Source of the DNA: Acidobacteriota bacterium
GTDB lineage: Bacteria; Acidobacteriota; Terriglobia; Terriglobales; Acidobacteriaceae
Reading direction: 5' to 3'
NCBI GenBank assembly: GCA_021851335.1
Contig: JAJZEA010000025.1
Span: 1-43,009, forward strand
Length of the DNA: 43,009 nt
Shown: positions 25,117-33,265 of the stretch, one piece after another
Position numbering within the stretch: position 1 is the first letter of the stretch
Layout: each line of letters begins with the position of its first letter
Notes under the pieces: generated by a model
What the model saw: the letters and a program-made list of their open reading frames with translations, nothing else
Told to the model about the DNA's origin: nothing
Databases searched by the model: none
Translations under genes and position numbers: made by a program

Positions 25117-25958
25117 CGAGGACGTCGGGCTGCTCGAGCGGCCACATCATCCGTACGATTCTTTTCAAAGAGCAGACGAAGACCGTCGAGCGTCAGCATC
25201 TCATCTTGCTGTTGAACAAACTCGGAGTCCGCGAGAATCATCCCAGCCAGTCCTCCGGTAGCGATCACGTGCGGCGGCGTTGGATCGGCAAGATGCATCT
25301 CCGCAATCATGCGTCGCAGGATGCCATCGACCAGACCGATATATCCGTAGTACAAACCACTTTGCAGGTGCGCGACGGTGTTGGTGCCAATCACCTTGGC
25401 GGGGCGGCGGATATCCACACGGCCGAGCCGCGCAGCCCGCGCAAAGAGCGCATCGGCGCTGATGCCAAGCCCAGGAGTGATGGCTCCGCCGAGATATTCC
25501 CCTCGCGCCGAGATCACGTCAAAGGTGGTTGCTGTTCCAAAATCTACAACGATTGTGGGGCCACCATACTTTGCAAACGCCGCTACCGCATTCACCAGAC
25601 GGTCTGCGCCAAGTTCCGAGGGATTGTCCACCAGCACCGGCATTCCGGTGCGAATCCCCGGCTCCACAAAGATAGGCTGTATGTCGAAGTACAACTCGCA
25701 GACGCGTTGCAGCGTATTCTCGACAGGTGGCACCACGGAAGAGATGATGATGTGATGCACCTGGCCAGTGGAGAGCTTATGCTGGTTGAAGAGATTGACG
25801 AAGAGAACGCCGTATTCATCGGCGGTCTGCGTGCGATGTGTGGAAACGCGCCAGTGCGCAACCAGCGAGGTTTGGTTCGCGGCAGTTGCTGAGCTGGCGT
25901 CCAGGGAAAACAGCCCGAGCACCGTATTTGTGTTTCCCACATCGATAGCTAAAAGCAT
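25113..25958 (-). CDS. coaX: Type III pantothenate kinase
   Basis: A 281-residue ASKHA-fold kinase that makes 4'-phosphopantothenate, the first step of coenzyme A synthesis. The phosphate motif is DVGNTNTVLG at the N-terminus; GADRLVNAVAA and VVDFGTATTFDVIS follow, with GGAITPGLGISADALF and TGGLAGMI. The start is ATG 25958 (MLLAIDVGNTN) with GGAG 9 nt upstream; GTG 25973 would add five residues. The type III enzyme is not inhibited by CoA in characterised members. It lies 63 nt after birA on the same strand and overlaps the next gene by 4 nt. Confidence 0.96.
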   Translation of the reverse strand: MLLAIDVGNTNTVLGLFSLDASSATAANQTSLVAHWRVSTHRTQTADEYGVLFVNLFNQHKLSTGQVHHIIISSVVPPVENTLQRVCELYFDIQPIFVEPGIRTGMPVLVDNPSELGADRLVNAVAAFAKYGGPTIVVDFGTATTFDVISARGEYLGGAITPGLGISADALFARAARLGRVDIRRPAKVIGTNTVAHLQSGLYYGYIGLVDGILRRMIAEMHLADPTPPHVIATGGLAGMILADSEFVQQQDEMLTLDGLRLLFEKNRTDDVAARAARRPR

Positions 25959-26021
25959 CCGTGCATTCTCCACAACGACTAATCTACCGAGTGAACCACT
26001 GGTCAGAGTTCGACATCGAGT

Positions 26022-26849
26022 TCAGTGACCCTTGGTTCCGCTTGAAGCAGTCCGTTCCCGCAGCCCGCCCGTGGTGATGGTGATTGTGCCGTTCTCGGTC
26101 CTCAGGCGCAGAAATCCCTGCGCATCCAATCCTGCCGTAACGCCCTGCGCCGACTGCGGTCCGTGAACGGTTACAGACTTGCCGCGAATCCAGGTCGAGA
26201 TCACTTCCAGCCGACTCGGAATCGCCGCGTAGTGCGCGTCGCGCGTCGCTGGCGAGTCGATTTGCGACAGCTCCATATGCAGCGATTGTAGCAGCGCAAT
26301 CAAGAGGGTTTCGTTCTCGACGACACGCCCGGTTTCAAGGTCAAGAGAGGTGGCTGGCGTGGCCATCTCTGCTGGAAACTGCCGGTGGTGCAGATTGACG
26401 CCAATGCCGATCACAGCAAGGACACCCTGCGCCGCATCTGTCTGCGCCTCCACCAGAATGCCGGCACACTTGCGGCCATGCAGCAGCATATCGTTGGGCC
26501 AGCGCAGGTCAGCTGCCAGTGCCGTCGTCTCCAGAATCGCATGATGCAACGCCAGCCCTGCGAGCAGCGGCAGCCATACAAGCTGATCGGCAGAAATCCG
26601 GGGCCGGACTAGCACGCTGACATACAGTCCCTGACCGGCGGCAGAGTGCCATGAATGATCCCCGCGGCCGCGCCCTGCAGTCTGCTCATCCGCCCCATAG
26701 ACGGAGCCGTGCGGCGCGCCGTTGCGCCCCTGCCGCATCGCGTAAAGATTCGTCGAATCAATCTGCGGAAACCAGTGCAGATGTCCGGCAAAGATTGTCT
26801 GCGTCAGGGCATTGTTGACAGGGGCCAGATTTAGCATTGGATTCAGCAT
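26022..26849 (-). CDS. birA: Biotin-[acetyl-CoA-carboxylase] ligase, no DNA-binding domain
   Basis: A 275-residue biotin protein ligase that activates biotin and attaches it to the carboxyl carrier protein of acetyl-CoA carboxylase. Motifs: QIDSTNLYAM, EQTAGRGRGDHSW (the biotinyl-adenylate loop), RWPNDMLLHGRKCAGILVE with the catalytic Lys, and IGIGVNLH. The C-terminal SH3-like cap is present (VTVHGPQSAQGVTAGLDAQG). There is no N-terminal winged helix, so this is the monofunctional group I type and should not act as the bio repressor. The start is uncertain: ATG 26849 or ATG 26837, neither with a clear ribosome binding site. It follows nadC after 14 nt. Confidence 0.95.
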   Translation of the reverse strand: MLNPMLNLAPVNNALTQTIFAGHLHWFPQIDSTNLYAMRQGRNGAPHGSVYGADEQTAGRGRGDHSWHSAAGQGLYVSVLVRPRISADQLVWLPLLAGLALHHAILETTALAADLRWPNDMLLHGRKCAGILVEAQTDAAQGVLAVIGIGVNLHHRQFPAEMATPATSLDLETGRVVENETLLIALLQSLHMELSQIDSPATRDAHYAAIPSRLEVISTWIRGKSVTVHGPQSAQGVTAGLDAQGFLRLRTENGTITITTGGLRERTASSGTKGH

Positions 26850-26863
26850 TGGGCTGGCATGGT

Positions 26864-27745
26864 TTACTCTGCCGCAACAATTCGCATTGAAATATCGGCT
26901 GCCGGTGCGGAGTGTGTGAGCGCACCAACCGAGATGAAATCCACCCCGGTCTCTGCGTATGCACGAATATTTTCAAGCACAATCCCGCCAGAGGCTTCCG
27001 CAGGAATCCAGCGATCTTCGCTGCGAATCCGTTGCACACATGCCGCCACCTGCTCGGGGGTCATGTTGTCGAGCAGGATGGCTTCGGCGCCTGCTGTCAG
27101 CGCTTCGTTCAGCTCTTCCATGGAGCGAACTTCGATCTGTACGCGCTTGCCCGAAGGCCGCGCAGCGAGCGACTTCTCCAAAACCCGGCGGATGCCGCCG
27201 CCCAGCGCGATGTGGTTGTTCTTGATGAGAATTCCGTCGGAGAGATCGAGACGATGGTTGGTGCCGCCACCGCAGACGACCGCGTATTTCTCCAGCATGC
27301 GTAGACCTGGAATCGTCTTGCGCGTATCGAGCACGCGAGCTGAAGTTCCACGAATCGCATCGGCGTAGCGCCGGGTGAGCGTGGCAATTCCACTCAAATG
27401 CTGAAGCAGATTCAGAATGACGCGTTCGCAGCTCAACAGCGCCTGTGCGTGGTGACGAATGACAGCAAGCGGCTGACCGTTGCGCACCTGCACTCCATCG
27501 AAAATCTCCGGATGACTGACAACTTCGTAATGGCTTGCCCCGCCGGAGTCGTAACTGGCAAATCGGTCCAGAAATGCAGAGGTGCAGCCAAGCCCACAAA
27601 CCACCATATCCTGACGGGCAAGGATGGTGGCTGTCGCTCGCAGCGAAGGGTTCACGGTCAACCGTGTTGTCGTATCGCCGGTGGCGATATCTTCGCGCAA
27701 TGCGCGATCCACCAGCGCCTCTACGTATTGGTTTTTCCACTCCAC
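26864..27745 (-). CDS. nadC: Nicotinate-nucleotide pyrophosphorylase (carboxylating), quinolinate PRTase
   Basis: A 293-residue type II phosphoribosyltransferase that converts quinolinate and PRPP to nicotinate mononucleotide, CO2 and pyrophosphate. Diagnostic stretches are ALREDIATGDTTT near the N-terminus, LNLLQHLSGIATLTRRY, LDTRKTIPGLRMLEKYAV, and HRLDLSDGILIKNNHI; EILLDNM-type and SVGALTHSA close the barrel (read here as AILLDNMTPEQ and ISVGALTHSAPAADISM). The start is GTG 27745, with AGGAG 8 nt upstream. nadA and nadB are not next to it. It lies between valS and birA in the same-strand run. Confidence 0.97.
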   Translation of the reverse strand: MEWKNQYVEALVDRALREDIATGDTTTRLTVNPSLRATATILARQDMVVCGLGCTSAFLDRFASYDSGGASHYEVVSHPEIFDGVQVRNGQPLAVIRHHAQALLSCERVILNLLQHLSGIATLTRRYADAIRGTSARVLDTRKTIPGLRMLEKYAVVCGGGTNHRLDLSDGILIKNNHIALGGGIRRVLEKSLAARPSGKRVQIEVRSMEELNEALTAGAEAILLDNMTPEQVAACVQRIRSEDRWIPAEASGGIVLENIRAYAETGVDFISVGALTHSAPAADISMRIVAAE

Positions 27746-27780
27746 GGGAAGTACTCCTGTGTGACGAAGCTGCGAGTATG

Positions 27781-30567
27781 CTAAAAGTCAGCAGGCAAAG
27801 CCGCAAGAGCCTGCAGGGCTTTTGTGAGAAGAATCGCGGAATCGGCGCGCTGCGATTGCAAACCTTCCACCACCGAAGCTGGTGCCTTGGCCACGAATCC
27901 CGGATTCCCGAGCTGGCGGTCTGCGCTGGCCAATGCTTTTTCCAGTCGCGCAATCTCTTTCGACAGCTTCTCACGCTCCGCTGCCACGTCCAGCGTGCGA
28001 GCGTAGTCGATGGCAAGATCAAAGGCAGCCGTGGAGCGCGCCGTCAGGCGGGTTGGCAGCGCATCGCAAAAGCTCAGCTCTTTCACCCGCGCCAGACGCA
28101 GAATCATCGCTGCATTCTGTTGCAGGGTCTCCTTGACCTCGGACGAAGCATGGACAAAAACCGGCGCTTCCGCCTTTTCTTCCATACCGATCTCTTTGCG
28201 CTGCGCACGCGTCTCCGTGATGAAACTTTGCACCAGCTCCATCTTGCCGAACGAAGCATCCTGCAATAAAGCATCGGAGGCAACCGGATACGCCGCAAGT
28301 GCAATCGACTTTGCGGGCGGCAGGCCGTTGTAGAGCGCGTGCCAGATCTCCTCGGTCAAAAACGGCATCAGCGGCGAAAGCAGGCGCAGGGCCGACTCAA
28401 ACACGGTGACCAGTGTCTGAAGAGCAGCACGAGCGGCGGCATGGCTTTGCGGCTCGGCAAATTGCAGACGGAGCTTCACAATCTCCAGATACCAGTCGCA
28501 AAAACTTCCCCAGATAAAGCTGTAGAGAGACTGCGCCGCTTCATCAAAGCGATATTCGGCAAGGGAGGCATGTACGACAGCAGCGGTGCGATGAAGCTCT
28601 GCCGTGATCCAACGGTCTTCAAGCGGCGCTGCGTCATCGATGGCGGGCAACTCCGCGCTCGTCGTGATCTCGACGGCAATTTCCGCTTCCGCTGCGCGAT
28701 TCAGATTGAGAAAAACGAATCTTGCCGCATTCCAGATTTTGTTGGCAAACGCGCGATTTCCCTCGGTGCGGGCCACGCTGAAAGCAATATCGGTTCCCGG
28801 CGAAGCCATGGATGCCAGCGTGAAGCGCACTGCGTCCGTACCGTACTGGCGCACGGCCTCAATGGGGTCGACAACATTGCCCTTGGTCTTGGACATCTTG
28901 TCGCCGTGCGCATCGCGCACCAGCGCATGGATGTAAACATCGCGGAAAGGAACTGACTCCGCCAACGTGCGCGGCGAGCCATCCGGCATCGGTACGTCGG
29001 CGGAAAACCAGCAACCCAGCATGATCATCCGCGCCACCCAGAAAAAGAGAATGTCAAAACCGGTGACGAGTAGCGATGTGGGATAGAACTCCGAAAAATC
29101 CGCCGAAGGACGACCGTCAACAAAGGGCCAGCCAAAGACTGAAATGGGCAACAGGCCGGACGAAAACCAAGTGTCCAGCACATCGCTGACCTGCGCGATG
29201 TCCGCGCTGCCACAGTGGCTGCACTGCGACGGAGTTTCGCGCGCTACGGTCATCTGGCTGCACGTTGCACACTGCCATGCGGGAATGCGATGGCCCCACC
29301 AAAGTTGCCGCGAGAGGCACCAGTCGTGGATGTTGGCCATCCAGTTGAGGTAGATTTTGCGGTACTGATCCGGGGTAAAGCGAATCGCTCCCTGCTCCAC
29401 GGCAGCAATGGCTTTCTCGGCCAGCGGCTGAATGCGCAGAAACCATTGCTCGGAAAGTCGCGGTTCAACAACTGTCTTGCAGCGGTCGCAGATGCCGACG
29501 GAAAGCGCATGTTCGCGAGCCGCGACCAGCAGGCCTTGTGCTTCCAGATCGGCCAGAACTCGCTCCCGCGCAACAAAGCGATCGAGTCCGTTGTATGGAG
29601 TGTCTTCGGCGATCATGCGTCCCTGCTCGTCCATCACGGAGATCGAGCGAAGCCCATGTCGCTGGCCAATGGCAAAGTCATTTGGGTCGTGCGCCGGTGT
29701 TACCTTGACCGCTCCGGTGCCAAACTCGCGGCTGACCCACGCATCGGTGAGGACGGGGATTTCGCGACCGACCAGAGGCAGCAGCAGCCGCTTGCCATGA
29801 AAGGCGGCGTAGCGCTCATCTTCTGGATGAACGACGACCGCGACATCGCCCAGCATCGTCTCCGGACGCGTCGTTGCGATGGTGAGGAATTGGCCCGGCT
29901 CGCCAACGACAGGGTAGCGAATCTCCCAGATTTTGCCTTGCCTGTCTTCATGCACCACTTCCAGATCGCTGATCGCGGTCTGGCAGCGTGGGCACCAATT
30001 CACAATGTACGCGCCACGATAAATCAGCCCCTGCTCATGCAGGCGGACGAAGGCTTCGCGCACGGCGAGCGAGAGATTGCCGTCCATCGTGAAGTATTCA
30101 CGGCCCCAGTCCACCGAGGCCCCAAGCCGCTTCATCTGGTCCAGAATGGCTCCGCCATAGACCCGCTTCCAGGCCCACACCCGCTCCAGAAACAGTTCGC
30201 GCCCCAGTTGCTGCCGCGTCGTTCCCTCTTCTGCAAGCTGCCGCTCCACCATCATCTGCGTCGCAATGCCGGCGTGATCCGTGCCGGGAATCCACAGCGC
30301 CTTGCGCTCCCCGCGCATGCGCTGCCAGCGAGTAAGGATGTCCATCTCCGTCTGGTTGAGCATATGCCCCATGTGCAGGCGCCCCGTCACATTCGGTGGC
30401 GGCAGCAGAATGGTGAACGGGGGCTTGTATGCGTCCGATGTTTGTTCGGGGAAAAGCCGTTCAAGCGGCTGTACAGGCTGCGAAAAAAACTCTTCGCGGA
30501 CCCAATACTCGGCCCAGCGGTCTTCAATGGCAGTGGGATCGTAGGTTTTGGAAAGTTCCTGGGGCAT
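27781..30567 (-). CDS. valS: Valyl-tRNA synthetase
   Basis: A 928-residue class Ia synthetase. The nucleotide-binding motif reads HMGH in PPNVTGRLHMGHMLNQT, and the KMSKS loop is GDKMSKTKGNVVDP. The editing (CP1) domain holds TTRPETMLGDVAV and the characteristic DEQGRM region. Zinc-type cysteines occur as CATC...CSHC and CDRC. The C-terminal coiled-coil arm characteristic of ValRS is present (residues about 855-920, REKLSKEIARLEKAL). The ATG at 30567 fits the family N-terminus SKTYDPTAIEDRWAEYW. It is first in the run valS-nadC-birA-coaX-hypothetical-rlmD-comEC; nadC starts 36 nt downstream. No T-box leader was recognised upstream. Confidence 0.98.
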   Translation of the reverse strand: MPQELSKTYDPTAIEDRWAEYWVREEFFSQPVQPLERLFPEQTSDAYKPPFTILLPPPNVTGRLHMGHMLNQTEMDILTRWQRMRGERKALWIPGTDHAGIATQMMVERQLAEEGTTRQQLGRELFLERVWAWKRVYGGAILDQMKRLGASVDWGREYFTMDGNLSLAVREAFVRLHEQGLIYRGAYIVNWCPRCQTAISDLEVVHEDRQGKIWEIRYPVVGEPGQFLTIATTRPETMLGDVAVVVHPEDERYAAFHGKRLLLPLVGREIPVLTDAWVSREFGTGAVKVTPAHDPNDFAIGQRHGLRSISVMDEQGRMIAEDTPYNGLDRFVARERVLADLEAQGLLVAAREHALSVGICDRCKTVVEPRLSEQWFLRIQPLAEKAIAAVEQGAIRFTPDQYRKIYLNWMANIHDWCLSRQLWWGHRIPAWQCATCSQMTVARETPSQCSHCGSADIAQVSDVLDTWFSSGLLPISVFGWPFVDGRPSADFSEFYPTSLLVTGFDILFFWVARMIMLGCWFSADVPMPDGSPRTLAESVPFRDVYIHALVRDAHGDKMSKTKGNVVDPIEAVRQYGTDAVRFTLASMASPGTDIAFSVARTEGNRAFANKIWNAARFVFLNLNRAAEAEIAVEITTSAELPAIDDAAPLEDRWITAELHRTAAVVHASLAEYRFDEAAQSLYSFIWGSFCDWYLEIVKLRLQFAEPQSHAAARAALQTLVTVFESALRLLSPLMPFLTEEIWHALYNGLPPAKSIALAAYPVASDALLQDASFGKMELVQSFITETRAQRKEIGMEEKAEAPVFVHASSEVKETLQQNAAMILRLARVKELSFCDALPTRLTARSTAAFDLAIDYARTLDVAAEREKLSKEIARLEKALASADRQLGNPGFVAKAPASVVEGLQSQRADSAILLTKALQALAALPADF

Positions 30568-30869
30568 GAGTCAGTCGAAGGCGCGGAAAAACTTTGACTC
30601 GAAATGGCCGACGCCCGTTCGGCAAAGATGCTTTCCGGCAAGCCTTTAACATAACACAATTTTGATTAGATATTTGGAGGCGCCAGAAGTTCTCCGTCGC
30701 GGTCATTTGCATCGCTTCCCAGGCCCGTCAGCAAATCCAGTCTTTTCATCAAAGCACAATTATGCATGTGCTAACCTTGAAGCAAACTGTAAGAAAACCG
30801 CGCAGGCTAAAGTCAATGCCGGGTTCAAGCATGATTGAATTCGCCATTTGGCCGCTGCATAAGAGGAAC
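30568..30869. other. AT-rich intergenic region between divergent valS and the polysaccharide export genes
   Basis: About 300 bp, visibly richer in A and T than the flanking genes, without a supported gene. It should contain the valS promoter and the promoter of the export cluster; a candidate for the latter is at 30646-30674. An open frame from ATG 30762 reads into the Wza-like gene, but that part has no ribosome binding site or signal peptide and is treated as leader. Confidence 0.55.
30646..30674 (+). promoter_or_regulatory. Candidate sigma70-type promoter for the polysaccharide export cluster
   Basis: TTAACA (30646-30651, 5 of 6 to TTGACA), a 17-nt spacer, then GATATT (30669-30674, 4 of 6 to TATAAT), in an AT-rich stretch about 195 nt before the first start codon. 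A match of this quality is moderate support only. Confidence 0.35.
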
Positions 30870-31856
30870 ATGAAGAAATCAAAAACAATGTGCTTGCTTC
30901 TTCTGCTGCTCTCCATTGGCGTCCTTCGTGCGGAAGTATCAGGTGCAGCGACTCCGGGTCCGAGTACGCCATCTGCAGTCATTGACCCGGGATTTGCGCC
31001 TGGCGATACGCTTTCAGTCAGTCTGTACGATTTTCCGGACATTAAGAACGACATTACTGTCACAGTTGATTCGCAAGGGTTCATTCATCTTCCCTATGCC
31101 GGCTCTGTAAAGATCGCTGATCTTTCCCCGAGCAAGGCAGAGAAGGCGATTGAAGACACGCTTGTTTCCAGAGGAATTGAAAAAGAGGCGAATGTCACCG
31201 TCAAGGTTCTCACGTCTTCGACCATGATTGTTTACCTGACGGGAGAGGTTGCCCGCCCCGTATCTCTTCCACTTTACGCACCTGCACCTTTGGCCTACAT
31301 CCTTAATCAGGGCGGAGGATTTACAGGAGTTGAGGGCAAGCAGATCAGCATTCTCCATCGATACGGTTCTCTGCCGACAGAGGTCGCTTTTGATTCTCAG
31401 AATATGACCTCGCAGGCGATGAACACGCTGGTGCATCCGGGAGACATTGTGGATGTTCTGCCAACAGCGGTGTTTTATATGGTGGGCGAAGTGGCCCGGC
31501 CCGGCATATACCCAATTACAGGTGGCTTGAGCCTCGGTAACGGTATCACCGGCCTGGGGCGAGTGCGCAAGATGACGCTGTTGCGGGCACTTGCGCTTGC
31601 GGGTGGAATTACAGACATCGCAGCTCGGTCGAAGGCTCTTCTGATCCGCGAAAAAGCGGATGGCACACGCGAAATCATACATATCGACGTTCTTAAACTC
31701 GAAAAGGGGCAGATTGCGGATCCTCTTCTGCAAAAGAACGACATTTTCTATGTCCCATCCAGCTATCTTCGCAATATCACGAACAACCTCTTCTCAAATG
31801 TCGTCAATTCCCTCTACGCTGTCCCCGCGCTCACACAAACAATCAACAATCCGTAA
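30870..31856 (+). CDS. Polysaccharide export outer-membrane protein (Wza-like, SLBB domains)
   Basis: A 328-residue exported protein. Start: ATG 30870 with AGAGG just upstream; a signal peptide follows (KKSKTMCLLLLLLSIGVLRA). The poly_export domain is FAPGDTLSVSLYDFPDIKNDITVTVDSQGFIHLPYAGSVKIADLS in broken form, then two SLBB-type segments, IVYLTGEVARPVSLP and FYMVGEVARPGIYPI, each with the V-x-G-E-V-x-x-P-G-like signature. The mature N-terminus lacks a lipobox cysteine, so unlike classical Wza it does not look like a lipoprotein. It would form or line the outer-membrane exit for an exopolysaccharide. First gene of the cluster with the polymerase-like protein, the Wzc-type kinase and the flippase. 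Confidence 0.9.
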   Translation: MKKSKTMCLLLLLLSIGVLRAEVSGAATPGPSTPSAVIDPGFAPGDTLSVSLYDFPDIKNDITVTVDSQGFIHLPYAGSVKIADLSPSKAEKAIEDTLVSRGIEKEANVTVKVLTSSTMIVYLTGEVARPVSLPLYAPAPLAYILNQGGGFTGVEGKQISILHRYGSLPTEVAFDSQNMTSQAMNTLVHPGDIVDVLPTAVFYMVGEVARPGIYPITGGLSLGNGITGLGRVRKMTLLRALALAGGITDIAARSKALLIREKADGTREIIHIDVLKLEKGQIADPLLQKNDIFYVPSSYLRNITNNLFSNVVNSLYAVPALTQTINNP

Positions 31857-31888
31857 TGGCCTGTCAAGCCACGTCAGGAGATATCCGG

Positions 31889-33265
31889 ATGGCCGGAGAC
31901 ATGACACGACATTTCGCAGGCTTGGACACTCTCTCACCCCAAAAGCATGAGGTGCAACAGAGGCGCCTCCTGCGCCTGTTTTTTGCAACCTATTGGTTGA
32001 TTGTGTTTACTGGGGCAATCCGCAAGTGGCTTTTTCCGACACACCAGATTTTTTATCTGCTTCAGGATATTCCCATTGCAATAGCTTATCTTTACGCACT
32101 CGTGACAGGCTTGTTCACCCGCGTCTATCTTGCACTAGGTATTGCATTGCTTTGCGCAGTCTTAATTGTTCACGGACTGCTTCAGGTGGTCTTGATCGAT
32201 CTTCCGATCAAGGTGCTTGTGATTGGCCTGCACAACTATATCTTCTATCTTCCGATACTCCTTATTTTTCCTCTGGCGATGAACGCCGACGGGCGAAAAA
32301 AATATATCCGCTGGAATCTATTGCTGAATATTCCCATGACATTGCTGCTGGTTGCGCAGTCACGATCTTCGGCCACGGCATTCATCAATCGGACGACCGC
32401 GCTGAAAGGCTTTGGAGGTTTGGAAGGCGATCTTGCCCGCGGCACAGGAACCTTCAACTTTGTCAGTTTTTATGCAGTATGGCTGTCGATTGTCCTTGCG
32501 CTTTGCATGGGGGAATGGCTGATCTCACAAGAAAGACGCGCCTGTGGCAAACTGTTGCTGATCGCATCCACTGCTGGCGCGCTCCTCTCAACCGCGGTTT
32601 CCGGTGAGCGCACAAGTCTGGGACTTGCCGCCATCATCGTTATCGCGTCGATGGCTGCCGCTGTGGTCTTGCGCGCCATTCGCCCCATGCTGATCACCGT
32701 CGGCGTTCTGCTGCTCGCCCCAGGAATTATGCTGATTGCGATCCAGATATCACCCACGATGCTCCGCGCATTTGAAGCGCGCACAACAAACTCATTCAAC
32801 GTTCAGGACAGCAAACGAAGGATCGTCTATATGCTGACGGGGTTCATTCCTCAACGTTATGATCCAGTCGGTGCAGGTCTGGGGGAAGGCTCGAATGCAG
32901 CGCATGTAGGAGAGGTCGATGGATATGACGCGACCTACTCGCTCGATGAACAGGATCTGCCGCGAACCGTGGATGAACTTGGAACATTTTCTGGTTCATT
33001 GTATGTTTTGATGAGGATAGGCACTGCTGTGGGCTTATTGCTCCTTGGCATGTACTTGCTTGTGAACCAGCGGTACCCGCATTCACTGCTACTTTCCGTG
33101 TTGGTATTTGTGCAGTTCTATCTTGCCGACATGACCCGTAACTCCAGCATGACTGCAACACAAGAACTTCTTGCTGCATCGTTTGTCCTGGGAGTTTTCT
33201 ATTTCCCTGCGGACAACTCATGCGATGCCCTTAACCCGATTCACCCGGAGAGCGTGTACGCTTGA
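31889..33265 (+). CDS. Polytopic membrane protein, O-antigen polymerase/ligase-like (Wzy-like)
   Basis: A 458-residue protein with about ten membrane helices and a larger periplasmic loop late in the sequence (after residue 290: ARTTNSFNVQDSKRRIVYMLTGF, GAGLGEGSNAAHVGEVDGYD), a layout shared by Wzy polymerases and O-antigen ligases. Sequence similarity of such proteins is low, so the call rests on topology and on its place between Wza- and Wzc-like genes. Start: ATG 31889 has AGGAG 8-9 nt upstream; ATG 31856 overlaps the previous stop (TAATG) and is an alternative adding 11 residues. Its stop overlaps the TTG start of the kinase gene by 3 nt. It would polymerise repeat units on the periplasmic side. 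Confidence 0.7.
   Translation: MAGDMTRHFAGLDTLSPQKHEVQQRRLLRLFFATYWLIVFTGAIRKWLFPTHQIFYLLQDIPIAIAYLYALVTGLFTRVYLALGIALLCAVLIVHGLLQVVLIDLPIKVLVIGLHNYIFYLPILLIFPLAMNADGRKKYIRWNLLLNIPMTLLLVAQSRSSATAFINRTTALKGFGGLEGDLARGTGTFNFVSFYAVWLSIVLALCMGEWLISQERRACGKLLLIASTAGALLSTAVSGERTSLGLAAIIVIASMAAAVVLRAIRPMLITVGVLLLAPGIMLIAIQISPTMLRAFEARTTNSFNVQDSKRRIVYMLTGFIPQRYDPVGAGLGEGSNAAHVGEVDGYDATYSLDEQDLPRTVDELGTFSGSLYVLMRIGTAVGLLLLGMYLLVNQRYPHSLLLSVLVFVQFYLADMTRNSSMTATQELLAASFVLGVFYFPADNSCDALNPIHPESVYA

Noticed and set aside
29215..30597. A 460-residue open frame antisense to valS
   Set aside because: Shadow of valS codon bias; no motifs and a composition rich in Arg, His and Ala typical of antisense frames.
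33246..33256. GAGAGCGTGT match to the palindromic arm
   Set aside because: It lies inside the coding end of the polymerase-like gene and only 10 bases match.
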